Shown piece after piece: positions 18,818 through 26,832 of a stretch of DNA of 37,206 nucleotides (position 1 is its first letter; every line of letters starts with the position of its first letter). Source of the stretch: Chroococcus sp. CMT-3BRIN-NPC107 (lineage in GTDB: Bacteria; Cyanobacteriota; Cyanobacteriia; Cyanobacteriales; Chroococcidiopsidaceae); assembly GCA_019359635.1 (NCBI GenBank), contig JAHHGY010000034.1, forward strand, positions 1 to 37,206. The letters are read 5' to 3'. Both the position numbers and the translations under genes were made by a program. The notes beneath the pieces are model-generated. The model searched no databases. It saw only the letters and a list, made by a program, of their open reading frames with translations, and had not been told where the DNA came from.

Positions 18818-20017
18818 TTAAGAGTTTTGTTGCGACCAAATTCGCGTTGGTAGTCCCCAAACATAAATAAAGCCTTCGGCGGCTTTATGATCGAATTTAT
18901 CATCGGCTCCGTAGGTAGCTAAGTCTGGGGTATATAGCGACTGAGCGGAGGAACGTCCGACAATTGTGGCATTACCTTTGAATAGCTTGATCCTTACGCT
19001 TCCAGTGACTCGCTCTTGGGTTTTTTGAATGAAAGCATCCAAAGCAGCTTTTAAGGGACTGTACCATAGCCCGTTATAAATAATTTGGCTGTAGGTTTCT
19101 TCAATACCGCGTTTGTAATGAGTGACATCAGCAGTTAAAGTCAAGCTTTCTAAGTCTCGGTGTGCCTGAATTAACACCAAAAGCGCCGGAACTTCATAAA
19201 TTTCTCGCGATTTAATCCCCACTAATCGGTTTTCTACCATATCGATGCGTCCGACTCCGTGATTGCCTACAAGCTGGTTTAATTGCTCGATTAGTTTTAC
19301 TGAAGTAGCCGCTTGTCCGTTTAGTGATGTTGGAATTCCACGCTCAAAGCCGATTTCTACATATTCTGGCTCCTTTGGCGTATCGGCGATCGCTTTAGTC
19401 ATTAAATAAATTTCTTCTAATGGCTCGTAGCTAGGATCTTCCAATGGCCCGGCTTCAATGCTGCGCCCTAATAAATTGCGATCGATACTATAGGGAGAAG
19501 ATTTTTTTACTGGAGATGGAATACCAAATTTTTCCCCATAGGCTATGGTTTCTTCTCGACTCATTCCCCATTCCCGCGCTGGTGCTAAAACTTTGAGGTT
19601 AGGATTAAGAGCGGCAATAGAAACATCAAAACGGACTTGATCGTTACCTTTTCCAGTACAACCATGCGCTACCGCATCTGCACCGTATTCTTTGGCAGCA
19701 TCTACCAAAAGTTTAGCGATCAAAGGACGAGCTAAAGCGGTAGAAAGGGGATAGCGATTTTCGTACAAGGCGTTTGCTTGCAAAGCTGCAAAGGCGTAGT
19801 CTTTAACAAAATTTTCTGTAGCATCCACTACTAAAGATTCGCTTGCACCTGATTTTAGCGCTTTTTCTCGAACTGGTTCTAATTCATCTCCTTGTCCTAA
19901 GTCTGCGGCGAGGGTAATTACTTCTTCAACCCCCCATTCTTGTTTGAGGTAAGGAATACAAACCGATGTATCTACTCCTCCCGAATATGCCAGTACGACT
20001 TTTTTAGCACGACCCAT
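18818..20017 (-). CDS. argG: Argininosuccinate synthase
   Basis: ArgG joins citrulline and aspartate with ATP to argininosuccinate, the penultimate arginine step. The 399-residue length is standard. The PP-loop [12 protein letters not shown] is at residues 8-19, [13 protein letters not shown] near 117, and [12 protein letters not shown] contacts substrate. The start ATG is at 20015-20017. It is transcribed alone. Confidence 0.97.
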   Translation of the reverse strand: MGRAKKVVLAYSGGVDTSVCIPYLKQEWGVEEVITLAADLGQGDELEPVREKALKSGASESLVVDATENFVKDYAFAALQANALYENRYPLSTALARPLIAKLLVDAAKEYGADAVAHGCTGKGNDQVRFDVSIAALNPNLKVLAPAREWGMSREETIAYGEKFGIPSPVKKSSPYSIDRNLLGRSIEAGPLEDPSYEPLEEIYLMTKAIADTPKEPEYVEIGFERGIPTSLNGQAATSVKLIEQLNQLVGNHGVGRIDMVENRLVGIKSREIYEVPALLVLIQAHRDLESLTLTADVTHYKRGIEETYSQIIYNGLWYSPLKAALDAFIQKTQERVTGSVRIKLFKGNATIVGRSSAQSLYTPDLATYGADDKFDHKAAEGFIYVWGLPTRIWSQQNS

Positions 20018-20163
20018 TAATTTTTACTTCCCGCAAAACAACGAGTCAATATTATCTAACTAATTTTGCCCTATTCACAGTTAGCAATGGTACAAATTTG
20101 CAGCAATGGATAAATTTAACCAGTGACATACTAAAGATAAGTGGGATTAATTAGGGGGGACGA

Positions 20164-21099
20164 GTGTTTTTTAGTGTTGTTATTCCAACTTACGATCGCT
20201 TACCAATTTTGCAAAAGTGCCTCAAAGCCTTAGAAAACCAAGATATTCCGGCAAATAGTAGCATTAGCGGTTATGAAATTGTGCTAGTTGATGATGGCTC
20301 AACCGATGGCACTTTAGAATGGCTGCAAGCTTCGGCGGCAGATTTTCCCCATGTAAAAGCTTACTTGCAAGATCATCAAGGACCGGCGGCGGCACGTAAT
20401 CTCGGCGTAAAGAAAGCTACAGGGGATACAATTATTTTTATTGATAGCGATTTAGTTGTAACGGAAAGCTTCTTGGTTGCTCACGCAGAGGCGCTAAAGG
20501 AAGCTGAGAGCGATCGCGTTTTTACTTACGGGCGAGTAATTAATACTTGTAACTTCGATGCTCCTACTTCTGAACCTTACAAAATTACAGATTTTTCGGC
20601 GGCTTATTTTGCCACCGGAAATGTAGCAATTGCCCGTCACTGGCTGGATATTGCTGGTTTATTTGATACTCGCTTTCAACTTTACGGCTGGGAAGACTTG
20701 GAACTTGGGGTAAGACTGAAAAAATTAGGCTTAAAATTAATCAAGTGTCCCAATGCGATCGGCTATCACTGGCATCCTCCTTTTGCGCTAACTCAAGTTC
20801 CTAACCTGATAGATAAAGAAATTCAACGGGGACGAATGGGGGTTTTATTCTATCAAAAACATCCTACTTGGAATGTGCGGATGATGATTCAAATGACCCC
20901 GTTGCACCGGGTTTTGTGGGGCATTTTATCAGTAAATGGATTGCTAAACGAAAAGACAATGGCTCCATTTTTACAATGGCTAATTAACCAAAATAAGCCC
21001 CAATTAGCTCTAGAAATTGCCCGAATTTTTCTTAACTGGTATAACGTCCAAGGCGTGTATGCCGCTTACGCCCAAATGCGTCAACCAGTTAGTTCGTGA
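20164..21099 (+). CDS. Family 2 glycosyltransferase
   Basis: A 311-residue soluble GT-A glycosyltransferase. V-V-I-P-T-Y-D-R opens the fold, L-V-D-D-G-S-T-D-G-T binds the nucleotide, F-I-D-S-D-L-V-V is the DxD metal site, and G-W-E-D-L-E-L-G-V-R-L holds the catalytic acidic pair. The start is GTG 20164, preceded by a purine-rich AGGGGGGA. No membrane segment is seen. Donor and acceptor are unknown. The rpsB promoter appears to overlap the end of this gene. Confidence 0.9.
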   Translation: MFFSVVIPTYDRLPILQKCLKALENQDIPANSSISGYEIVLVDDGSTDGTLEWLQASAADFPHVKAYLQDHQGPAAARNLGVKKATGDTIIFIDSDLVVTESFLVAHAEALKEAESDRVFTYGRVINTCNFDAPTSEPYKITDFSAAYFATGNVAIARHWLDIAGLFDTRFQLYGWEDLELGVRLKKLGLKLIKCPNAIGYHWHPPFALTQVPNLIDKEIQRGRMGVLFYQKHPTWNVRMMIQMTPLHRVLWGILSVNGLLNEKTMAPFLQWLINQNKPQLALEIARIFLNWYNVQGVYAAYAQMRQPVSS

Positions 21100-21105
21100 T
21101 ATACT
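21100..21105 (+). promoter_or_regulatory. Candidate -10 box of the rpsB-tsf transcript
   Basis: TATACT directly follows the stop codon of the glycosyltransferase gene. It would start transcription near 21112 and give rpsB a leader of about 95 bases. No consensus -35 is present at 17 bases, so the call rests on the hexamer and position. Confidence 0.35.
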
Positions 21106-21127
21106 AGAAAAGTTGTCTAAACTCACA

Positions 21128-21176
21128 CATCCAGCTTTTTCGTCGGGTGTTTCTTAGTCAGAAATACACCTGGATG
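21128..21176 (+). promoter_or_regulatory. Structured leader of rpsB (possible S2 autoregulatory element)
   Basis: An outer stem pairs CATCCAG (21128-21134) with CTGGATG (21170-21176). Inside it GGTGTTTC (21146-21153) pairs with GAAA-TA-CACC (21161-21170), leaving a two-base bulge. The nested hairpin ends 29 bases before the rpsB ATG, and AGGAG precedes the start. Leaders folded this way often bind the encoded ribosomal protein, but that role is inferred. Confidence 0.45.
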
Positions 21177-21205
21177 GAGGATTAACCCGAATAGGAGCAA
21201 AAAAT

Positions 21206-22003
21206 ATGCCAGTAGTTTCATTGGCTCAAATGATGGAGTCGGGAGTTCACTTCGGGCATCAAACCCGACGGTGGAATCCTAAAATGGATCGTTACATCTA
21301 TACTGCCCGTAATGGCGTGCATATCATTGATTTGGTACAAACCGCCCAATTGATGGACGACGCATACAACTATATGCGCACAGCAGCCGAACAAGGGAAG
21401 AAGTTTTTGTTTGTTGGCACTAAGCGCCAAGCTGCCGGAATTATTGCCCAAGAAGCTAGTCGTTGTGGCGCTCATTACATTAACCAGCGTTGGTTGGGTG
21501 GAATGTTGACCAACTGGACAACAATTAAAACCCGCGCCGAACGGTTGAAAGATTTAGAACGTCGGGAAGAAACTGGGGCATTAGATTTGCTGCCTAAAAA
21601 AGAAGCTTCCATGCTGCGCCGGGAAATGACCAAGCTGCAAAAATACCTTGGTGGTATTAAAACTATGCGGAAAATTCCCGATGTAGTGATAATTGTAGAC
21701 CAACGCCGGGAGTATAACGCCGTTCAAGAATGCCAAAAACTAGGCATTGAAATTGTATCAATGTTAGATACAAACTGCGATCCTGATGTGGTAGATGTTC
21801 CTATTCCCGCTAACGATGACGCTATTCGCTCTATTAAGTTGATAGTAGGTAAGTTGGCTGATGCGATTTATGAAGGTCGTCACGGTCAGCTAGAAGGCGC
21901 GGAGGAATATTACGACGAGTATGAAGGCGCGGAAGACTTTGAAGACGAGGCGAGCGGATATACAGATTCGTTACCTCCTGATGACGAAGACACTCAATCA
22001 TAG
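21206..22003 (+). CDS. rpsB: 30S ribosomal protein S2
   Basis: S2 joins late to the 30S subunit and helps hold S1-type proteins. The protein shows [37 protein letters not shown] and P-D-V-V-I-I-V-D-Q. It is 265 residues with an acidic, tyrosine-rich tail, as often seen in cyanobacteria. AGGAG lies eight bases upstream of the ATG. It forms the usual rpsB-tsf pair. Confidence 0.98.
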   Translation: MPVVSLAQMMESGVHFGHQTRRWNPKMDRYIYTARNGVHIIDLVQTAQLMDDAYNYMRTAAEQGKKFLFVGTKRQAAGIIAQEASRCGAHYINQRWLGGMLTNWTTIKTRAERLKDLERREETGALDLLPKKEASMLRREMTKLQKYLGGIKTMRKIPDVVIIVDQRREYNAVQECQKLGIEIVSMLDTNCDPDVVDVPIPANDDAIRSIKLIVGKLADAIYEGRHGQLEGAEEYYDEYEGAEDFEDEASGYTDSLPPDDEDTQS

Positions 22004-22099
22004 CTTTCTTTAGAAAATTCAATGTTTCAAAGCCTATAAGTTTGGGTGGTTGAAACTAGAATTAACTTTTGAAAGATTTAGTCAGTAAAGTAATGGTTT

Positions 22100-22128
22100 T
22101 AGGGCAAACTTATTTAAAGTTTGCCCTA
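22100..22128 (+). promoter_or_regulatory. Perfect 12-bp hairpin between rpsB and tsf
   Basis: TAGGGCAAACTT (22100-22111) and AAGTTTGCCCTA (22117-22128) form a perfect stem with a five-base loop. No T-run follows, so it is unlikely to be a full terminator. It may be an attenuator, an RNA-processing or stability element, or part of the tsf leader. Confidence 0.5.
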
Positions 22129-22180
22129 GGGCAATAACAAGCGCAAAGATAACTGTAATTCAAGTAGGGATTAAGGCAAG

Positions 22181-22840
22181 ATGGCGGACATATCTGCACA
22201 AGCTGTCAAACAACTGCGCGAAAAAACTGGCGCGGGGATGATGGACTGTAAAAAAGCGCTAAAAGAAACAGAAGGCGACCTAACCCAAGCAATGGATTGG
22301 TTGCGGAAAAAAGGCATGGCTTCGGCGGCTAACAAAGGTTCGAGAGTAGCGGCGGAAGGTTTGGTAGACAGTTATATTCACACAGGCGGTAGAGTTGGCG
22401 TACTTGTAGAAGTAAACTGCGAGACAGACTTTGTAGCACGTGGAGATGCGTTTAAAAACTTGGTGCAAGACATCGCCAAGCAAGTAGCGGCTTGTCCCAA
22501 TGTGGAGTATGTTTCGGTTGCAGACATCCCCGCCGAAATTTCTGATAAAGAAAAAGAAATTGAGATGGGTAAGGATGATTTGGGCAATAAGCCAGAAAAC
22601 ATTAAAGAAAAAATCGTCTCTGGTCGAATTGACAAGCGCCTGAAAGAAATGACTTTGATGGATCAGCCCTTTATTCGCGATCAAAGTATTACTGTAGAAG
22701 AACTGGTAAAACAAAGTATTGCGACTTTAGGGGAAAACATCAAAATCCGTCGCTTTGCCCGGTTTGTATTGGGTGAAGGCATTGAAAAGCAGGAAAGCAA
22801 TTTTGCTGATGAAGTAGCGGCGCAAATGGCTAAAAACTAA
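22181..22840 (+). CDS. tsf: Elongation factor Ts
   Basis: EF-Ts exchanges GDP for GTP on EF-Tu. The N-terminal UBA-like domain reads [19 protein letters not shown], followed by the T-D-F-V-A-R contact motif near residue 85. At 219 residues it is the short form typical of cyanobacteria and plastids, lacking part of the second core subdomain. It follows rpsB by 177 bases. Confidence 0.98.
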   Translation: MADISAQAVKQLREKTGAGMMDCKKALKETEGDLTQAMDWLRKKGMASAANKGSRVAAEGLVDSYIHTGGRVGVLVEVNCETDFVARGDAFKNLVQDIAKQVAACPNVEYVSVADIPAEISDKEKEIEMGKDDLGNKPENIKEKIVSGRIDKRLKEMTLMDQPFIRDQSITVEELVKQSIATLGENIKIRRFARFVLGEGIEKQESNFADEVAAQMAKN

Positions 22841-22864
22841 CGGCGGCTGATTGTTCGGTATTTT

Positions 22865-22907
22865 AGACAGGTCAAGCACCAATTAAGGCTGACCTGTCTT
22901 TATTTTG
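22865..22907 (+). terminator. Intrinsic terminator after tsf
   Basis: AGACAGGTCA (22865-22874) pairs perfectly with TGACCTGTCT (22890-22899), followed by TTATTTT. It lies 25 bases past the tsf stop and ends the rpsB-tsf transcript. Confidence 0.85.
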
Positions 22908-22962
22908 AAGGCTTATTTTAAAATAAAGAAAGTACAAATGTACCTATGTTTAGCTTGGCGCT

Positions 22963-23745
22963 GTGGTAGTTATGGTTGAACAAATTAATCGAGATATTGC
23001 GGCACTAGAAGCAACAGTAAAAGCGATCGCAACAGAACTTGAAAATGCTTATATTAGTTATCTCACTTCTTTGGGGCAAGGGGTGACAAAACAGCTAATG
23101 TTGGCAAGCTATCATGTGTGTACTCAGGGATACCCAAAACAGTTTGTGAGCTTAAGCTTTAATCAAAGGCAGCAATTGCAGCAAGATATCCTGAAGTTGA
23201 CCCAAAAAGCTGCCGAACAGTTGTTAAAGCATACTCAAGAAGAACATCCTTTAGAGTTTTCTTTTTTGGCAGAGGCAGAACCAATTAGCTTTTCTAATCC
23301 GGTAGAGTTGATGAAGTGGCAGCATAAAGTAGAAAATGCGATCGCACACACGCTAAAAATTCTCTCTAGTCAAACAAATAGCGTCCTTCAAGAGGCGGGA
23401 ATTTTACCGAATAACTTACCCCTTGCTCCTTTGCTAGAAGCGGCTACAAGTTCCCCCGACGATACGCCGGAAGTGATCACGGGATTGCCCAATCTATTAA
23501 ATTTATTAATAGAAACCGATAGCGATAACGAAGCCCAAGCATCTAACGTTACCCAAATTGTTGCTATTCACCTACGACTAATAGATATTGAATTTGCAGA
23601 CAGTACAGTTAGAGCAAAACGCAATCAAATTCGCAATTTATCGGGAAAAGTAAGTAAGCTAGAGCGCGAGTATCAAAAAAAGCAGCGCGAAAAAGATGTA
23701 GCCGAAGCCGAAGCTGCATGGCGCTTAAGTTGGTTTGAATCATAG
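22963..23745 (+). CDS. Hypothetical coiled-coil protein preceding recG
   Basis: A 260-residue, mainly helical, soluble protein. I do not recognise a named domain. It has Leu/Glu-rich stretches from the N-terminus and a charged C-terminal helix around residues 220-255 (K-L-E-R-E-Y-Q-K-K-Q-R-E-K), suggesting coiled coil. Two starts are possible: GTG 22963 or ATG 22972 (M-V-E-Q-I-N-R). The ATG is more usual, and neither has a clear ribosome site. It ends 19 bases before recG, so the two are probably cotranscribed. Similar genes beside recG in other cyanobacteria are a recollection, not something shown here. Confidence 0.7.
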   Translation: MVVMVEQINRDIAALEATVKAIATELENAYISYLTSLGQGVTKQLMLASYHVCTQGYPKQFVSLSFNQRQQLQQDILKLTQKAAEQLLKHTQEEHPLEFSFLAEAEPISFSNPVELMKWQHKVENAIAHTLKILSSQTNSVLQEAGILPNNLPLAPLLEAATSSPDDTPEVITGLPNLLNLLIETDSDNEAQASNVTQIVAIHLRLIDIEFADSTVRAKRNQIRNLSGKVSKLEREYQKKQREKDVAEAEAAWRLSWFES

Positions 23746-23764
23746 TTTTGCAATTTGAACATCA

Positions 23765-26233
23765 ATGTATATCACCGATTCACCCGATTGGTTGCGCTTA
23801 CAAAAAGCCTTGGCTGTAGAGGCAGAAAGGGGCTTTGTTGACCTGGTGGGGAAACAGTATCGTTTTAGCGAATTTTTGAGTCTCAGCTTTGGTAAATCGC
23901 CGGATGGACTGCCTTTTGAGGAGCGCCAAAAGTGGCAATCAATGGCGGCAGAATTTGCTAATTATCCCCAACTTACTCTTGAGGAACGACAAAGTTTAGT
24001 AGCTGCTACTCGCCGATACATTTATAATACTTTTCAATCTCCCGCACCCACTGATGAGCAGCCTTATACGCTCAAGGTGAAGTTAGCCAAAACAACTCCC
24101 TTAGCGGCGGAAATTAACGAGCGCCTTAAACCTACTCTTGACCAATCTTTAACTAGCTTGCCAGAAGTGGGAGCAAGGAAAGCCAATTATTTAACTCGTT
24201 TGGGTTTGAATACGGTGCGAGACGTGCTGTTTTACTATCCCCGCGACCATATTGATTACGCTCGTCAAGTCAATATTCGGGAATTAGCCGAGGGTGAAAC
24301 AGTAACAATTGTTGGTAGAGTTTATCGTTGCAGTTGTTTTAGCAGCCCTCGCAATCCCAAATTGACAATTCTAGAAGTAATTTTAAAAGACAATACTGGA
24401 CAAATTAAACTCAATCGCTTTTTTGCTGGTAGTCGTTATTCTAATCGCGGTTGGCAAGAACAGCAAAAACGCCGCTATCCAGTAGATGCAACGGTCGCGG
24501 CTTCGGGATTGGTGAAAAAAAATAAGTATGGCGTAACTTTAGAAGACTTAGAATTAGAAGTTTTAGCTAGTCCTGGAGATGCTATTGATTCGCTGACTAT
24601 TGGGCGAGTAGTGCCTGTATACGGGCTTACAGAAGGCGTGAGTGCGGATATGGTCAGACAAGCAGTAATTGCGGCTTTGCCTTGTGCTAGTCAATTAAAA
24701 GACCCCTTGCCTGCGGCTTTACGCAAGCATTACGAGTTAGATAAATTGAGTAATGCGATCGCAAATATCCACTTTCCCCCTGATGATACTGCTTTAGCAG
24801 TGGCTAGAAGACGTTTAGTTTTTGATGAGTTTTTCTACCTGCAATTAGGTTTATTGCAACGCCAATACAAAGCCAAACAAATTCAAACTAGCGCTGTTAT
24901 TGCTCGGACTGGACAGCTAATTGAGCAATTTTACGAAGTCTTGCCTTTTAAGCTAACAGGCGCTCAATCGCGGGTAATTAACGATGTTCTTAACGATTTA
25001 CAAAAACCTTCACCTATGAATCGGTTAATTCAAGGCGATGTAGGTTCGGGAAAAACTGTTGTTGCTGTAGTTGCGATTCTTGCGGCGATTCAATCGGGCT
25101 ACCAAGCGGCTTTGATGGCTCCTACGGAAGTTTTGGCAGAGCAACATTATCGTAAGTTAGTTAGTTGGCTCAATTTACTGCATTTGCCTGTCGAATTGCT
25201 CACGGGTTCTACTAAAACTGCTAAACGGCGACAAATTCACGCTCAATTAGAAACCGCCGAATTACCTTTATTAATAGGGACTCATGCTTTAATTCAAGAC
25301 CCAGTAAATTTTCAAAGATTGGGCTTAGTCGTAATTGACGAACAACACCGTTTTGGGGTGGGACAAAGGGCAGCGTTGCAGCAAAAAGGGGAAGCTCCCC
25401 ACGTTTTAACCATGACTGCAACCCCAATTCCGCGCTCTTTAGCGCTGACTTTGCATGGAGATTTGGATGTCAGTCAGATTGACGAATTGCCCCCCGGACG
25501 GCAAAAGATTCATACTACAGCTTTGACGGGGAAAGAACGCGCTAACGCCTACGATTTAATTAGCCGCGAAGTTGCTCAAGGACGACAGGCTTATATTGTT
25601 TTACCCTTGGTAGAAGAATCAGAAAAATTAGATGTTCGCGCCGCCGTAGAAGAGCATCAACGGTTGCAAGAGAGCGTTTTTCCCCAGTTTCAAGTCGGAT
25701 TGCTCCACGGTCGGATGAGTTCGGCGGATAAAGATACGGCGTTGACTAAGTTTCGGGACAATCAGACACAAATTATTGTTTCGACGACGGTAATTGAGGT
25801 CGGGGTAGATGTCCCCAATGCTACGGTAATGTTGATTGAAAATGCCGAGCGTTTTGGTTTATCTCAGTTGCACCAGTTGCGGGGACGAGTTGGACGGGGT
25901 GCGGCGCAATCTTACTGTTTATTGATGAGTAGTTCTAAGACAGAAACGGCGCGTCAACGGTTGCAAGTTTTGGAACAGTCCCAAGATGGGTTTTTTATTT
26001 CTGAGATGGATATGCGGTTTCGCGGGCCTGGGGAAGTTATAGGAACTCGTCAATCGGGGTTAGCTGATTTTACTTTAGCTAGTTTAGTAGAAGATCGGGA
26101 AGTTTTGGAATTGGCAAGGCTGGCGGCGGAAAAGGTTATTGAAAAAGATCCATTGCTGTCTCGTTGGTCGTTGATGCGGGCGGAGTTAGAGTATCGTTAT
26201 CAAAGGCTAATGGGTGGGGCGATTTTGACTTAG
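23765..26233 (+). CDS. recG: ATP-dependent DNA helicase RecG
   Basis: RecG remodels stalled replication forks and branched DNA. At 822 residues it carries an N-terminal extension of about 120 residues, as in other cyanobacterial RecGs, before the wedge/OB domain (T-I-V-G-R-V-Y-R). The helicase core has Walker A G-D-V-G-S-G-K-T near residue 424, V-I-D-E-Q-H-R-F-G near 524, T-M-T-A-T-P-I-P-R-S, and the C-terminal Q-L-R-G-R-V-G-R-G. All expected motifs are intact. The decaying Dnd locus begins just beyond it on the opposite strand. Confidence 0.97.
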   Translation: MYITDSPDWLRLQKALAVEAERGFVDLVGKQYRFSEFLSLSFGKSPDGLPFEERQKWQSMAAEFANYPQLTLEERQSLVAATRRYIYNTFQSPAPTDEQPYTLKVKLAKTTPLAAEINERLKPTLDQSLTSLPEVGARKANYLTRLGLNTVRDVLFYYPRDHIDYARQVNIRELAEGETVTIVGRVYRCSCFSSPRNPKLTILEVILKDNTGQIKLNRFFAGSRYSNRGWQEQQKRRYPVDATVAASGLVKKNKYGVTLEDLELEVLASPGDAIDSLTIGRVVPVYGLTEGVSADMVRQAVIAALPCASQLKDPLPAALRKHYELDKLSNAIANIHFPPDDTALAVARRRLVFDEFFYLQLGLLQRQYKAKQIQTSAVIARTGQLIEQFYEVLPFKLTGAQSRVINDVLNDLQKPSPMNRLIQGDVGSGKTVVAVVAILAAIQSGYQAALMAPTEVLAEQHYRKLVSWLNLLHLPVELLTGSTKTAKRRQIHAQLETAELPLLIGTHALIQDPVNFQRLGLVVIDEQHRFGVGQRAALQQKGEAPHVLTMTATPIPRSLALTLHGDLDVSQIDELPPGRQKIHTTALTGKERANAYDLISREVAQGRQAYIVLPLVEESEKLDVRAAVEEHQRLQESVFPQFQVGLLHGRMSSADKDTALTKFRDNQTQIIVSTTVIEVGVDVPNATVMLIENAERFGLSQLHQLRGRVGRGAAQSYCLLMSSSKTETARQRLQVLEQSQDGFFISEMDMRFRGPGEVIGTRQSGLADFTLASLVEDREVLELARLAAEKVIEKDPLLSRWSLMRAELEYRYQRLMGGAILT

Positions 26234-26291
26234 CAAGAAAGTTGATTGGTAAAAAAGCAATTCGGTGAGATCCCCCCTAGCCCACGTCAAT

Positions 26292-26322
26292 AAAGCGGGA
26301 AGAATAGTGATACCCGCTTTTT
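26292..26322 (+). terminator. Intrinsic terminator after recG
   Basis: AAAGCGGG (26292-26299) pairs with CCCGCTTT (26313-26320) around a 13-base loop, and the descending arm runs into TTTTT. It lies about 60 bases after the recG stop. Confidence 0.65.
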
Positions 26323-26326
26323 GCCT

Positions 26327-26374
26327 CTCCTTAAAAAGGGTAAAATATCTTAAAGCTTTCCTCTTTTTAAGGAG
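26327..26374. repeat. 12-bp inverted repeat in the recG-dndE spacer
   Basis: CTCCTTAAAAAG (26327-26338) and CTTTTTAAGGAG (26363-26374) are perfect inverted copies separated by 24 bases. Just left of it, GATCCCCCCTAGCCC (26270-26284) looks like the start of a short repeat family common in cyanobacterial spacers (GATCCCCCCTAGCCCCCCTT...). The whole spacer may be an eroded copy of such an element. Confidence 0.5.
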
Positions 26375-26448
26375 ATAAGCTGATAAGCGCAATTATTAGC
26401 TCCTAACTCTTTGGCTTTTCTCTTAGTAATAATATTTATTTGTACTTT

Positions 26449-26832
26449 TTAAGATAATCCTAACAATACCAAATCTTCTATCTTTTTTATATTAGGGTCG
26501 CCTGCTAAATAACCAATCCCGCGATGCAGGTGCAGGCGAAATTGAGTTGCTAAGGTTTCTTTATCTGTGCCTAAATTATCGTTGTAGCAGCGCTGTTTGA
26601 GAGCAATAAGCAGGATATCGGACATTTCGCCGCCGAAGACTCGCCAAGACATTTCTACGTTGCTATCGGCGGGTATAGGGACGGGTGAGGGAATGGTTGG
26701 TTCGGCCAAAGAACGACAAAACGCCCAGCGACACAGAATATTCCATTGTTCGATTTTGGTGCTGCGCTTGAGTTTGGTTAGTTGATCTTTAGCAGTTTGT
26801 GAGAGTTGGATTCGATTTATTGGTGCTTCCAT
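26449..26832 (-). CDS. dndE: DNA phosphorothioation protein DndE
   Basis: DndE is a small protein of the DNA backbone sulfur-modification (Dnd) machinery. It forms a tetramer that binds nicked DNA and works with DndC and DndD. This 127-residue copy shows the family pattern: I-N-R-I-Q-L-S-Q near the start, W-N-I-L-C-R-W-A-F-C-R-S-L-A-E-P, S-W-R-V-F-G-G-E, and F-R-L-H-L-H-R-G-I-G-Y-L near the end. Its length is normal and the frame is intact. It overlaps the end of dndD by 44 bases. With dndD broken and dndC mostly gone it is probably functionless, although still unmutated at this level. Confidence 0.88.
   Translation of the reverse strand: MEAPINRIQLSQTAKDQLTKLKRSTKIEQWNILCRWAFCRSLAEPTIPSPVPIPADSNVEMSWRVFGGEMSDILLIALKQRCYNDNLGTDKETLATQFRLHLHRGIGYLAGDPNIKKIEDLVLLGLS

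Noticed and set aside
20164..21099. The glycosyltransferase as part of a polysaccharide cluster
   Set aside because: Its neighbours are argG and rpsB, and no other cell-surface gene is adjacent.
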